From positions 496,001 through 560,000 of the forward strand of contig NZ_JBNAIM010000002.1 of the NCBI RefSeq assembly GCF_052048135.1: 64,000 bases of DNA. Direction: 5' to 3'. The translations under genes were made by a program, and so were the position numbers. Of this stretch, positions 52,269-61,707 are shown one piece after another. The stretch comes from Pelagibacter sp052048135 (GTDB lineage: Bacteria > Pseudomonadota > Alphaproteobacteria > Pelagibacterales > Pelagibacteraceae). Positions within the stretch are counted from its first letter, which is position 1. Every line of letters starts with the position of its first letter. The notes beneath the pieces are model-generated. The model did not search any database. It was not told the DNA's origin and saw nothing but the letters and a program-made list of their open reading frames with translations.

Positions 52269-53171
52269 ATGCAAATAGGAATAGACGTTGGCGCCACTAA
52301 AATTGAAAGTGTTGTACTTGAGGATAATGGTAATGAAAGTCATAGAGAAAGAATACCTTGTCCAAAAGAATACACTTCAATTGTGAGTGCTATAAAAGTT
52401 ATTCATGATAAATTACAAAATGAATTTAAACGTGAGCTTCCAATTGGAGTTTGTCATCCTGGTGTTCATTCACCACAAACAGGTTTAGTTAAAAATGCAC
52501 CAAATTGTTATTGGTTAGAAAAAAAACCTTTTCAATCTGATTTAAGAAAAGCTTTAGGAAAAGAAGTTTTCTGTGAAAATGATGCAAATTGTTTTGCCTT
52601 GTCCGAAGCTATAGATGGTGCTGGCAAACATTACAAAATTGTTTATGGAATAATTTTAGGATCAGGTGCTGGAGGAGGACTTGTTATTGATAAAAAAATT
52701 GTTACAGGACCGAATGGTGTAGCAGGTGAATGGGGACATAATCAAATTCCTTATTTTTTATCCAAAAAAGAAAATTTTGAAACCACATCTTTAAGGGAAG
52801 CAGAAATAGAAAGTTTTATATCTGGTCTTGGTTTGGCAAAAAGATTTAATAAACAATATAAAAAAAATTTAAAGACTAATGAAATTTTTGAATTAAATAG
52901 AAAACATGACCTAGATGCAGAAAGGTTTATAGATGAATTCAAAATTAATTTAGCTATGTCTCTCGCTACAATTATAAATATTTTAGATCCAGACGCTTTT
53001 GTTTTTGGTGGTGGTGTTTCTAATGAAATCGATTTTTTAAGCGAAATTGAGACAATTGTAAAAAAATATGTAATAGGAAAAGAATATGATGGTGTTTTTT
53101 TAAAACCAAAATATGGTGATGCCAGTGGAGTAAGAGGTGCTGCACGACTTGGAAGAACAACTATTTATTAA
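52269..53171 (+). CDS. ROK-family protein lacking the zinc motif
   Basis: A 300-residue ROK sugar kinase-like protein. The phosphate loop D-V-G-A-T-K, catalytic Asp in E-N-D-A-N-C and G-S-G-A-G-G-G are present. The G-E-W-G-H histidine is retained. The following C-x-C-G-x-x-G-C-x-E zinc motif is absent: the aligned region reads S-L-R-E-A-E-I-E-S-F-I-S-G with no cysteines. It may still phosphorylate a hexose, or have a changed role. There is no DNA-binding N-terminal domain, so it is not a ROK repressor. Confidence 0.85.
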   Translation: MQIGIDVGATKIESVVLEDNGNESHRERIPCPKEYTSIVSAIKVIHDKLQNEFKRELPIGVCHPGVHSPQTGLVKNAPNCYWLEKKPFQSDLRKALGKEVFCENDANCFALSEAIDGAGKHYKIVYGIILGSGAGGGLVIDKKIVTGPNGVAGEWGHNQIPYFLSKKENFETTSLREAEIESFISGLGLAKRFNKQYKKNLKTNEIFELNRKHDLDAERFIDEFKINLAMSLATIINILDPDAFVFGGGVSNEIDFLSEIETIVKKYVIGKEYDGVFLKPKYGDASGVRGAARLGRTTIY

Positions 53172-53348
53172 TTACAACTTGAGTTAGAAATAAATTTTTA
53201 AAAAATATTTATTTATCCCATTATTCAAAAAAAATTTTCCAAAAAAAAAATTCAACTTTAAATTGAAGACAATAAAATAAATTTTAAAATATCATTAAAG
53301 ATTATAACGTCTTTTTTTTTATTAATAAAAAAACTTAGAGGAGAAATA

Positions 53349-54602
53349 ATGAGAAAAATAATAGTTGCTATTATAGCAATGGTTTTAGCTCCAACAATTT
53401 CTTATGCTGGATCTAAAGCTGAAGTTCTTCACTGGTGGACATCAGGTGGAGAGGCAAAAGCACTTCAAGTTTTAAAAGATGATTTTGCTGCAAAAGGTGG
53501 TGCGTGGTCTGACATGCCAGTTGCTGGTGGTGGTGGTGATGCTGCTATGCAAACATTAAAAGCTAGAATTGTAGCTGGTGATGCACCTGCTGCTGCTCAA
53601 ATCAAAGGTCCAACTATTCAAGCTTATGACAGAGAAGGTGTTGTAGCTCCGTACAATATTGATGCTGTAGCAAAAGCTGAAGGATGGGATAAACTTTTAA
53701 GTAAACAAGTTGCTAGTCATATGAAATGTGACAATGGTAAAGCTTATTGTGCTGCACCTGTAAACATTCATAGAATTGATTGGTTCTGGGCAAACAAAAA
53801 AGTTTTAGACTCAAATGGAATTAAAATGCCAACTTCTTGGGATGAGTTCAATGCTGCAGCTGACAAGCTACAAGCAAAAGGAATTATACCTTTAGCACAT
53901 GGTTCTCAACCTTGGCAAGATGCAACAGTATTCGAAGCTGTGGCTCTTGGTATCGGTGGAAATAAGTTTTACAAAAAAGCTTTCGTTGATGCTGATGCAA
54001 AAACTTTAGGAAGTAAAACTATGGTGAAAATTTTTGACCAAATGAGAAAACTAAAAGGTTACACTGATCCAGGATCTCCAGGTAGAGACTGGAACGTTGC
54101 AACGGGTATGGTAATGGAAGGTAAAGCTGCTTTCCAACTAATGGGTGACTGGGCAAAAGGTGAGTTTGCTGCAGCTGGATTAACACCAGATGTAGACTAC
54201 TATTGTGCTGCAACTCCATCAGATAATGGATACTTGTACAATGTTGACTCTTTTATTTTCTTTAAGATTAAAGGAGATGAAAAGGTTGAAGGGCAAAAAT
54301 TACTTGCAAGTTTAATGATGGGTAAAAACTTTCAAAAAGTTTTTAACATTTACAAAGGTTCAATTCCTGCAAGACTTGATGTACCGATGGATGATTTTGA
54401 CAAATGTGCAAAAAAATCTAATGCAGATTTAAATACTGCAGCTAAAAAAGGTGGATTACTTCCAAGTTTTGCTCACGGTATGACTTTAGAATTAGGTGTT
54501 AAAGGAGCAATACAAGATGTTGTTACTGAACATTTTAATTCAAATATGTCTTCAGAAGATGCTGTTAAGAAATTATCAGCTGCTGTTAAGGCTGCAAGTT
54601 AA
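53349..54602 (+). CDS. Sugar ABC transporter substrate-binding protein
   Basis: A 417-residue periplasmic binding protein with a signal peptide to about residue 20 (S-Y-A before G-S). Its mature start L-H-W-W-T-S-G-G-E and later Q-P-W-Q-D-A-T segment resemble glucose/mannose-binding GtsA-type proteins. GAGGAGAA precedes the ATG. A hairpin follows the gene, so it is likely made in excess over the permeases. Base composition is visibly less AT-rich than its neighbours, as expected for a highly expressed gene. Confidence 0.92.
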   Translation: MRKIIVAIIAMVLAPTISYAGSKAEVLHWWTSGGEAKALQVLKDDFAAKGGAWSDMPVAGGGGDAAMQTLKARIVAGDAPAAAQIKGPTIQAYDREGVVAPYNIDAVAKAEGWDKLLSKQVASHMKCDNGKAYCAAPVNIHRIDWFWANKKVLDSNGIKMPTSWDEFNAAADKLQAKGIIPLAHGSQPWQDATVFEAVALGIGGNKFYKKAFVDADAKTLGSKTMVKIFDQMRKLKGYTDPGSPGRDWNVATGMVMEGKAAFQLMGDWAKGEFAAAGLTPDVDYYCAATPSDNGYLYNVDSFIFFKIKGDEKVEGQKLLASLMMGKNFQKVFNIYKGSIPARLDVPMDDFDKCAKKSNADLNTAAKKGGLLPSFAHGMTLELGVKGAIQDVVTEHFNSNMSSEDAVKKLSAAVKAAS

Positions 54603-54621
54603 TCGATAATTAAAAATTAAA

Positions 54622-54650
54622 ATTACGCGCTATTAAAACTAGCGCGTAAT
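54622..54650 (+). terminator. Hairpin after substrate-binding protein gene
   Basis: An 11-base-pair stem ATTACGCGCTA/TAGCGCGTAAT with a seven-base loop is followed by TCATTTTTTAG. It lies between the binding-protein gene and the first permease gene of the same operon, so it probably acts as a partial terminator or 3'-end stabiliser that sets the expression ratio. Confidence 0.85.
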
Positions 54651-54667
54651 TCATTTTTTAGAATTCT

Positions 54668-55543
54668 ATGTTTTGGTTAAAAAGAAATTTACCTAGATTA
54701 GTTATAGCACCATCATTTGGTGTATTAGCTTGGTTTGTCTATGGATTTATATTATGGACAATTTATATTTCTTTTACTAAATCAAAACTATTACCTGTTT
54801 ATGATATTTGGGGTTTGGACCAATATTTTAGATTATGGTCAATGCCAAGATGGCATGTAGCTGTAGAAAATTTATTTATATTTACTACTTTATTTATTGT
54901 ATTTTGTATATTTATTGGAATTTTACTTGCGATCTTACTTGATCAAAAAATAAGAGCCGAAGGTTTTTTAAGAACTATTTATTTATATCCAATGGCATTA
55001 TCTTTTATTGTAACTGGTACTGCTTGGAGATGGATGTTAAATCCATCATTAGGTATTGAAAAATTTGCACAAGATTTAGGTTTCGTTAACTTTACTTTTG
55101 ATTGGCTAGTAACTCCTGGAATGTCAATTTACACAATAGTGATAGCAGGTGTTTGGCAATCATCAGGATTTATAATGGCAATATTCTTGGCTGGTTTAAG
55201 ATCCGTTGATGATGAAATTATAAAAGCTGCTAAAATTGATGGAGCAAGCCTAGTTTCAGTCTACACAAAAATAATTTTACCAATGATGAGACCAGTATTT
55301 ATGAGTGCAATCGTAATATTGGTTCATTTGGCAATTAAGAGTTACGACTTAGTCATAGCTTTAACTGCTGGTGGCCCTGGAATTTCATCAGATATGCCAG
55401 CTGTTTTTATGACTCAAATGGCATTTCATAGAAGTGAAATAGGATTGGCATCTGCGAGTGCAATTATGATGTTTTTAACTGTTTCAGCTATTGTGGTTCC
55501 TTATTTATATTCAGAATTAAAGAGAGAAGATGACAGAAAATAA
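54668..55543 (+). CDS. Sugar ABC transporter permease 1
   Basis: A 291-residue MalF-type permease with six membrane helices and the EAA loop E-I-I-K-A-A-K-I-D-G-A-S near residue 180. It forms the inner-membrane channel with the next gene, which it overlaps by 14 bases. Specificity is set by the binding protein upstream, likely a monosaccharide. Confidence 0.93.
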   Translation: MFWLKRNLPRLVIAPSFGVLAWFVYGFILWTIYISFTKSKLLPVYDIWGLDQYFRLWSMPRWHVAVENLFIFTTLFIVFCIFIGILLAILLDQKIRAEGFLRTIYLYPMALSFIVTGTAWRWMLNPSLGIEKFAQDLGFVNFTFDWLVTPGMSIYTIVIAGVWQSSGFIMAIFLAGLRSVDDEIIKAAKIDGASLVSVYTKIILPMMRPVFMSAIVILVHLAIKSYDLVIALTAGGPGISSDMPAVFMTQMAFHRSEIGLASASAIMMFLTVSAIVVPYLYSELKREDDRK

Positions 55544-56423
55544 TTATTATCAACTCGAAAAATCATCAAAAAATAAAAAAATTATTTATAGGTGGATTTT
55601 ATTTATAATATTGGGTCTCTTCGCAATTTATTACATAGCTCCTCTTTATGTAATGATTGTTACTTCATTTAAGACAATGGAAGAAATTAGACAAGGCAAT
55701 TTATTTTCACTACCAAGCGCATTAAATTTTGAAGCCTGGGATGTTGCATGGAATGGTCAAGGATTTTCTGCTGGAGATGTTTTTCTAAAAACTTATTTTT
55801 GGAATTCTGTAAAATTAGTTGTACCAGCAGTAATAATATCCACAATTTTAGGAGCTATAAATGGTTATGCATTAACTAAATGGAGATTTAAAGGAGATAG
55901 TTATATTTTCTTGCTTTTCTTATTTGGAACTTTTATTCCTTATCAAGCAATACTTCTACCAATGTCTAGAACACTTGGAAGTATGGGTATATCAAATTCG
56001 ATATATGGTTTAATTTTAGTTCACGTTGTTTATGGCTTATGTTTTACAACATTGTTTTGCAGAAATTATTATATTTCGATTTCAAATGAAATTGTTAAAG
56101 CGGCAAGAATAGATGGGGCAGGTTTCTTTAAGATATTCTTTAGGATTATTTTACCAATATCGGCACCGATATTAGTAGTAACTGTTATCTGGCAATTTAC
56201 TATGATATGGAATGATTTTTTATTTGGAGCAACCTTTACCTTTGGTAACGAAGCTCCTATTCAAGTAGCTCTAAACAACATGGTATTAACCAGTTCAAGT
56301 GTAAAAAGATATAATGTAGATATGGCAGCTGCTATTATAGCTGGTTTTCCAACTTTAATTGTTTATGTTTTGGCTGGAAAATATTTCATTAGAGGATTAA
56401 CAGCAGGATCAGTGAAAGGATAA
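55530..56423 (+). CDS. Sugar ABC transporter permease 2
   Basis: A 297-residue MalG-type permease with six helices, the T-S-F-K-T segment after the first helix and the EAA loop E-I-V-K-A-A-R-I-D-G-A-G. It pairs with permease 1. The ATPase gene starts one base after its stop. Confidence 0.93.
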   Translation: MTENNYYQLEKSSKNKKIIYRWILFIILGLFAIYYIAPLYVMIVTSFKTMEEIRQGNLFSLPSALNFEAWDVAWNGQGFSAGDVFLKTYFWNSVKLVVPAVIISTILGAINGYALTKWRFKGDSYIFLLFLFGTFIPYQAILLPMSRTLGSMGISNSIYGLILVHVVYGLCFTTLFCRNYYISISNEIVKAARIDGAGFFKIFFRIILPISAPILVVTVIWQFTMIWNDFLFGATFTFGNEAPIQVALNNMVLTSSSVKRYNVDMAAAIIAGFPTLIVYVLAGKYFIRGLTAGSVKG

Positions 56424-56424
56424 A

Positions 56425-57507
56425 ATGGCAAATCTAAAAATTAATGACATTAATAAAAATTTTGGAAATACTGAGGTACTTAAAGGTATAAACCTAGATA
56501 TTAACGACGGAGATTTTTTAGTTTTATTGGGTCCATCTGGATGTGGAAAGTCTACTTTGTTGAATACAATTGCTGGATTGGAAACTTCTAATAGTGGTGA
56601 AATTTTAATTGATAATCATGTTGTTAATAACATGGAACCAAGTGATAGAGATATCGCATTAGTATTTCAATCATATGCACTATATCCAGCTATGACAGTA
56701 AGGAAAAATGTAACATTTGGTTTAGAGCAAAGAAAAACCCCAAAAGAAAAAATATCTGAAGCTTTAAATGAAGTCTCTAATTTGCTTCAAATAAATGAAT
56801 TATTGGATAGAAAACCATCTCAATTGTCAGGAGGACAAAGACAAAGAGTTGCTATGGGAAGAGCTTTAGTACGTCATCCTAAAGTTTTTCTATTTGATGA
56901 GCCTTTATCAAACTTAGATGCAAAATTGAGAGTAGAAATGAGAAGAGAGATTAAAAAACTTCACAAAAGATTAAAAACTACAATTGTTTACGTCACACAT
57001 GATCAAACAGAAGCTATGAGTTTAGGAACAAATATTGCAATTATGGATCAAGGTAAAATCCAACAGTGTGATACTCCAAAAAATATTTATAACAAACCTC
57101 AAAACATGTTCGTTGCCGACTTTATAGGTTCACCATCTATGAATTTATTAGAGGGAAGTTTGAATAATAAGATCTTTAAACCAAATGGATCAGATAATGT
57201 TCAAATTCCATTAAAAAAATATGACTTTATTAATAAGGATATAGATAATGGATCTATATTTCTTGGTATAAGACCAGAACATGTTTATTTTGAAAAAGTA
57301 AATGAGGATTGCTTTGGCATAAAATTAAAATCTGAAATTATTGAATATACAGGTCATGAACAAATAATTACATTTAATTTTTCAGGTCAACAATTTTTAG
57401 GAAAATTTCCATCAACAATTGATATACAAATGGATAAAGAACTTGATTTATATATTAATTTAAAACAAATATCTTTATTCGATAAAAATACTCAAAATAG
57501 AATTTAA
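56425..57507 (+). CDS. Sugar ABC transporter ATP-binding protein (MalK/UgpC type)
   Basis: A 360-residue ATPase with Walker A G-P-S-G-C-G-K-S-T, the Q-loop V-F-Q-S-Y-A-L-Y-P, signature L-S-G-G-Q-R-Q-R, Walker B F-L-F-D-E-P-L-S-N-L-D and the H-loop T-H-D-Q. A C-terminal TOBE/MalK regulatory domain follows (about 235-355) with G-I-R-P-E-H. It energises the two permeases upstream. The next gene begins one base after the stop. Confidence 0.95.
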   Translation: MANLKINDINKNFGNTEVLKGINLDINDGDFLVLLGPSGCGKSTLLNTIAGLETSNSGEILIDNHVVNNMEPSDRDIALVFQSYALYPAMTVRKNVTFGLEQRKTPKEKISEALNEVSNLLQINELLDRKPSQLSGGQRQRVAMGRALVRHPKVFLFDEPLSNLDAKLRVEMRREIKKLHKRLKTTIVYVTHDQTEAMSLGTNIAIMDQGKIQQCDTPKNIYNKPQNMFVADFIGSPSMNLLEGSLNNKIFKPNGSDNVQIPLKKYDFINKDIDNGSIFLGIRPEHVYFEKVNEDCFGIKLKSEIIEYTGHEQIITFNFSGQQFLGKFPSTIDIQMDKELDLYINLKQISLFDKNTQNRI

Positions 57508-57508
57508 T

Positions 57509-58270
57509 ATGAATGCAGTTTATCCTGATTTAAAAAATAAAATAGTATTAATAACTGGAGGTGGCTCTGGTATTGGCTCATCGATAGTTGAGCATTTTTG
57601 TGAACAAGGTTCTGTAGTTAATTTTATTGATATAAACGAAGATGCTTCTAAAAAATTAATTGAAGAATGTAAAAAAAAAAAAATTTCAGTTCCAAATTAT
57701 ATTAAATGTGATTTATTAAATATAAAAGAATTACAAGACAGTATTAAAAAAATTATCAATGAAAAAGGAAAAATAGATATTTTAATAAATAATGCAGCTA
57801 ATGATGAGAGACATAAAATAGAGGATGTCACTGAAGAATACTGGAATGATCGGATTAACGTAAATTTGAGACACTATTTCTTTTCTGTCCAATCAGTTAG
57901 AGAAACAATGATAAAGAATAAAAGTGGAGTAATAGTTAATGTGGGCTCTATATCGTGGATGATTGGTCAAGGTGGTATGGCAATTTACACAGCTGCAAAG
58001 TCTGGAGTAGTTGGTTTAACAAGATCTTTCGCTAGAGATCTTGGTGAGTTTAATATTAGAGTAAATTCAGTTGTTCCAGGTTGGACTATTACTGAGAGAC
58101 AAATTGAAAAATGGCTAACACCTGAAGCCGAAGCTGATATGATGAAAAAACAATGTTTAAAAAGAAGATTAATGCCATCTGAGATAGCTAAAGCAATTTT
58201 GTTTTTTTCTTCAGATCAATCCTCAGGTTGCACTAATCAATCTTATATTGTCGATAATGGTTGGTATTAA
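57509..58270 (+). CDS. SDR, probable sugar 1-dehydrogenase
   Basis: A 253-residue classical SDR with T-G-G-G-S-G-I-G, N-N-A-A, catalytic Tyr/Lys in Y-T-A-A-K and P-G-W at the substrate side. It resembles glucose, galactose or L-fucose 1-dehydrogenases. In this operon it would oxidise the imported sugar to its lactone, the substrate of the SMP-30 protein at 61.7 kb. The sugar itself is not determined. Confidence 0.87.
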   Translation: MNAVYPDLKNKIVLITGGGSGIGSSIVEHFCEQGSVVNFIDINEDASKKLIEECKKKKISVPNYIKCDLLNIKELQDSIKKIINEKGKIDILINNAANDERHKIEDVTEEYWNDRINVNLRHYFFSVQSVRETMIKNKSGVIVNVGSISWMIGQGGMAIYTAAKSGVVGLTRSFARDLGEFNIRVNSVVPGWTITERQIEKWLTPEAEADMMKKQCLKRRLMPSEIAKAILFFSSDQSSGCTNQSYIVDNGWY

Positions 58271-60045
58271 TGAAAAAAAAAAAATTACGAAGTAGTGATT
58301 GGTTTGATAATCCAAAAGATCCTGGTCTAACTGCCTTATATTTAGAAAAGTATTTAAATTATGGATTAACAAGAAAAGATTTACAATCAGGAAAACCAAT
58401 TATAGGTATTGCACAATCTGGAAGTGACTTATCCCCATGCAATAGACATTTTTTAAAATTAAGTGAATATATAAAAAAAGGAATTCGTAAAGCTGGCGGT
58501 GTTCCTATGGAATTTCCTACTCACCCAATTCAAGAGACTGGCAAAAGACCTACAGCAGCATTAGATAGAAATTTATCTTACTTATCACTTGTAGAAGTTT
58601 TATACGGATATCCTCTAGATGGAGTGATATTAACAACTGGATGTGATAAGACTACTCCAGCTGCTTTAATGGCAGCAGCAACTGTAAATATTCCTTCAAT
58701 CATTTTATCTGGAGGACCAGCTTTAGATGGAAATTACAAAGGAAAAAAAGTTGGATCAGGTACTATAATTTGGGAGGGTAGAAGGTTATACGCAAAAGGA
58801 GAAATAACTTATAACGAATTTATGGATATGATTACTGCAGCTTCACCAAGCGCAGGACATTGTAATACAATGGGAACAGCTTCAACTATGAATTCAATTG
58901 CTGAGGCATTGGGAATGTCATTGCCTGGATCAGCGATAATTCCAGCACCTTATACAGAAAGAAAAATTATTTCTTATAAAACTGGAAAAAGAATCGTTGG
59001 AATGGTAAAGGAAAATCTTACACCCTCAAAAGTAATGACAAAAAAAGCTTTTGAGAATGCTGTAGTTGTTGCTAGTGCAATAGGTGGTTCAAGCAATGCT
59101 ACTACTCACTTAATTGCAGTAGCAAAACAGATGGGGATAAAATTTGATTTATCTAACTGGCAAAAACTAGGTCATAAAATTCCTTTATTAGTAAATTGCC
59201 AACCTGCAGGTGAACATTTAATGGAAGGGTTCTATAGAGCAGGCGGGGTGCCGGCTGTTATGAAAGAATTGATTAAGAACAAGAAATTAAACACTAATGT
59301 AATGACTGTAACAGGAAAAAAATTAAGTGAAAACCTCAAGAGTAAAATAAAAGTAAACACTGATGTCATTAAGAACTTTGAAAATAATCTTACAGAACAT
59401 GCGGGTTTTTTAGTATTGAGGGGAAATTTTTTTAGTTCAGCAATTATGAAAACTTCAGTAATAAGTGATGAATTTAAGAAAAGATATTTATCTAATCCAA
59501 AAAATCTTAATTCATTCATATGTAATGCTGTAGTCTTTGAAGGTCCTGAGGATTATCATAAAAGAATTAACAGTAAAAAATTAAAGATTGATGAAAATTC
59601 AATTTTAATAATTAGAGGATGTGGTCCAATAGGTTACCCTGGATCTGCAGAGGTCGTAAATATGCAACCACCTGATAGACTTTTAAAGAAAGGTATTAAT
59701 GCTCTTCCCACTTTAGGTGATGGGAGACAAAGTGGAACTTCTGAAAGCCCATCAATTCTTCATGTCTCTCCAGAATCTGCTGCAGGTGGAGATTTAGGAA
59801 TTATTAAGACTGGAGATAAAATAAAAATAGATCTTAATAAAAGAAAAGTTGATGTTTTAATATCTAATACAGAATTTAAAAAAAGAAGAGCCAAAAGAAA
59901 AATCAAACCATTAAAAAACCAAACACCTTGGCAAGAGATATCAAGGTTAATTGTTGGTCAACTTGAAGATGGTGCTTGTATCAAAACTAGATCGATCTAT
60001 ACAAATATAATTGAAAAAAAAGGGTCACTAAGGCATTCACATTAA
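58270..60045 (+). CDS. IlvD/Edd-family sugar-acid dehydratase
   Basis: A 591-residue Fe-S dehydratase. The three cluster cysteines are Cys57 (L-S-P-C-N-R-H-F), Cys125 (T-G-C-D-K-T-T-P) and Cys198 (A-G-H-C-N-T-M-G-T-A-S). The histidine after Cys57 and the surrounding context are those of aldonate (xylonate/arabinonate/gluconate-type) dehydratases and not branched-chain IlvD. It converts a sugar acid to its 2-keto-3-deoxy form. Its ATG overlaps the SDR stop by one base; a TTG nine bases upstream is less likely. Confidence 0.9.
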   Translation: MKKKKLRSSDWFDNPKDPGLTALYLEKYLNYGLTRKDLQSGKPIIGIAQSGSDLSPCNRHFLKLSEYIKKGIRKAGGVPMEFPTHPIQETGKRPTAALDRNLSYLSLVEVLYGYPLDGVILTTGCDKTTPAALMAAATVNIPSIILSGGPALDGNYKGKKVGSGTIIWEGRRLYAKGEITYNEFMDMITAASPSAGHCNTMGTASTMNSIAEALGMSLPGSAIIPAPYTERKIISYKTGKRIVGMVKENLTPSKVMTKKAFENAVVVASAIGGSSNATTHLIAVAKQMGIKFDLSNWQKLGHKIPLLVNCQPAGEHLMEGFYRAGGVPAVMKELIKNKKLNTNVMTVTGKKLSENLKSKIKVNTDVIKNFENNLTEHAGFLVLRGNFFSSAIMKTSVISDEFKKRYLSNPKNLNSFICNAVVFEGPEDYHKRINSKKLKIDENSILIIRGCGPIGYPGSAEVVNMQPPDRLLKKGINALPTLGDGRQSGTSESPSILHVSPESAAGGDLGIIKTGDKIKIDLNKRKVDVLISNTEFKKRRAKRKIKPLKNQTPWQEISRLIVGQLEDGACIKTRSIYTNIIEKKGSLRHSH

Positions 60046-60091
60046 ATATGAAAAAACATTTATATTTACATAATATGGGAGAAAATAAAAA

Positions 60092-60835
60092 ATGACCAAC
60101 AGATTGAAAGGTAAGATTGCACTAGTTACAGCTGCAGGACAAGGTATAGGAAAAGCTACAGCAATAGCATTTCATAATGAGGGAGCTAAAGTAATCGCAA
60201 CAGACATTAATGATAAAACTCTTAACGAACTAAAGAAAGAATATCCAAATATTGAGATAAAAAATTTAGACTCAACTAATAAAGATGCAATAAAAGATTT
60301 TATGAGCACTATTTCAAAAGTAGATATTCTTTTTAATGCAGTTGGATTTGTTCATCATGGAACAATTTTAGAATGTGATGAAAAAGATTGGGATTTTTCT
60401 TCTAATGTTAATGTCAAATCAATGTATTTTATGTGTAAGGCAATTTTACCAATAATGGTAAAACAAAGCGGAGGAAGTATTATTAATGTTTCATCGTGTG
60501 CATCTAGTTTAAAGGGTTTTCCAAATAGATTTGTGTATGGGACAACAAAAGGAGCAGTGATTGGTTTGACTAAAGCTATAGCTGCAGATTTTGTTAAACA
60601 AAATATAAGATGTAATTCAATTGCACCTGGCACAGTTTTTTCACCTTCTTGGCAAGACAGGGTTAATCAAAGTCCAGATCCTGTTCAGGCTAAAAAAGAT
60701 TTTATAGCAAGACAACCAATGGGAAGACTTGGTACAGCTGAAGAAATTGCAGCAGTTGCTGTATATTTAGCTAGTGATGACGCGACATTTACAACAGGTA
60801 CAACGATTTCTGTTGATGGAGGAATTTCAATATAA
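60092..60835 (+). CDS. SDR, 2-keto-3-deoxy-L-fuconate dehydrogenase-like
   Basis: A 247-residue SDR with A-A-G-Q-G-I-G, N-V-S-S-C and Y-G-T-T-K. The C-terminal segment A-R-Q-P-M-G-R-L-G-T-A-E-E-I-A is characteristic of the BDH2/2-keto-3-deoxy-L-fuconate dehydrogenase group. It would oxidise the C4 hydroxyl of the 2-keto-3-deoxy acid, giving the 2,4-diketo acid for the hydrolase encoded next. GGGAG precedes the ATG. Confidence 0.85.
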   Translation: MTNRLKGKIALVTAAGQGIGKATAIAFHNEGAKVIATDINDKTLNELKKEYPNIEIKNLDSTNKDAIKDFMSTISKVDILFNAVGFVHHGTILECDEKDWDFSSNVNVKSMYFMCKAILPIMVKQSGGSIINVSSCASSLKGFPNRFVYGTTKGAVIGLTKAIAADFVKQNIRCNSIAPGTVFSPSWQDRVNQSPDPVQAKKDFIARQPMGRLGTAEEIAAVAVYLASDDATFTTGTTISVDGGISI

Positions 60836-60857
60836 TTAATTAATAAAAAGGAAAATT

Positions 60858-61700
60858 ATGAAATTATTAAGAGTAGGACATAAAGGAAAAGAAAAACCCG
60901 CAGTTTTGGATAAAGAAGGAAAGATAAGAGATATCAGTTCTCATATTAAAGATTTAAACCCTGATTATTTAAATTTTGAAACGATTTCTAAATTACAAAG
61001 TACTGATTTATCTTCTCTTCCAGAGCTACCTTCAAGTGAGAGGGTTGGCTCTTGTATTACAAAGCCTGGTAAATTTGTAGCTATAGGCTTAAATTTTTCT
61101 GACCACGCAGCAGAGTCAGGTTTACCAGTACCATCTGAACCAATTATGTTTATGAAAGCAACAAGTTGTATAAGTGGACCAAATGATAATATTGAAATGG
61201 TACCAAATTCAAAAAAATTAGATTGGGAAGTAGAGCTTGGAATTGTAATTGGTAAAGAAGCAAAGCATATAGAACAAAATCAATCTCAAGATCATATTTT
61301 AGGCTATTGTTTGGTTAATGATGTTAGTGAAAGAGAATGGCAAATTGAAAAAATGGGTCAGTGGGTTAAAGGAAAATCACATGACACTTATGGACCTATT
61401 GGACCATACTTAGTAACTAAAGACGACATCAAAGATATAAATAACTTAAACATGTCGTTAGATTTAAATGGAAAAAGAATGCAAACAGGCAATACAAGTA
61501 CAATGATATTTAATGTAGATGTAATTGTATCTTATGTTAGTAAATTTATGTCATTACAACCAGGAGATATAATAACAACTGGAACACCTCCAGGAGTTGG
61601 TATGGGAATGAAACCACAGCAATTTTTAAAATCTGGTGATGAAATGAAGCTATCTATAGATAATTTAGGTGAACAAAATTCGAAGGTCGTTTCACTGTAA
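60858..61700 (+). CDS. FAH-family hydrolase, probable 2,4-diketo-3-deoxy-aldonate hydrolase
   Basis: A 280-residue fumarylacetoacetase-fold enzyme. Metal ligands lie in D-W-E-V-E-L-G-I-V-I-G (two Glu) and Y-C-L-V-N-D-V-S-E-R-E (Asp); G-K-S-H-D-T-Y-G-P-I-G-P and T-G-T-P-P-G-V-G complete the signature. The nearest biochemical models split 2,4-diketo-3-deoxy-L-fuconate to pyruvate and lactate. AAGGAAAA precedes the ATG. The end product depends on the sugar. Confidence 0.87.
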   Translation: MKLLRVGHKGKEKPAVLDKEGKIRDISSHIKDLNPDYLNFETISKLQSTDLSSLPELPSSERVGSCITKPGKFVAIGLNFSDHAAESGLPVPSEPIMFMKATSCISGPNDNIEMVPNSKKLDWEVELGIVIGKEAKHIEQNQSQDHILGYCLVNDVSEREWQIEKMGQWVKGKSHDTYGPIGPYLVTKDDIKDINNLNMSLDLNGKRMQTGNTSTMIFNVDVIVSYVSKFMSLQPGDIITTGTPPGVGMGMKPQQFLKSGDEMKLSIDNLGEQNSKVVSL

Positions 61701-61707
61701 ATTTTAA

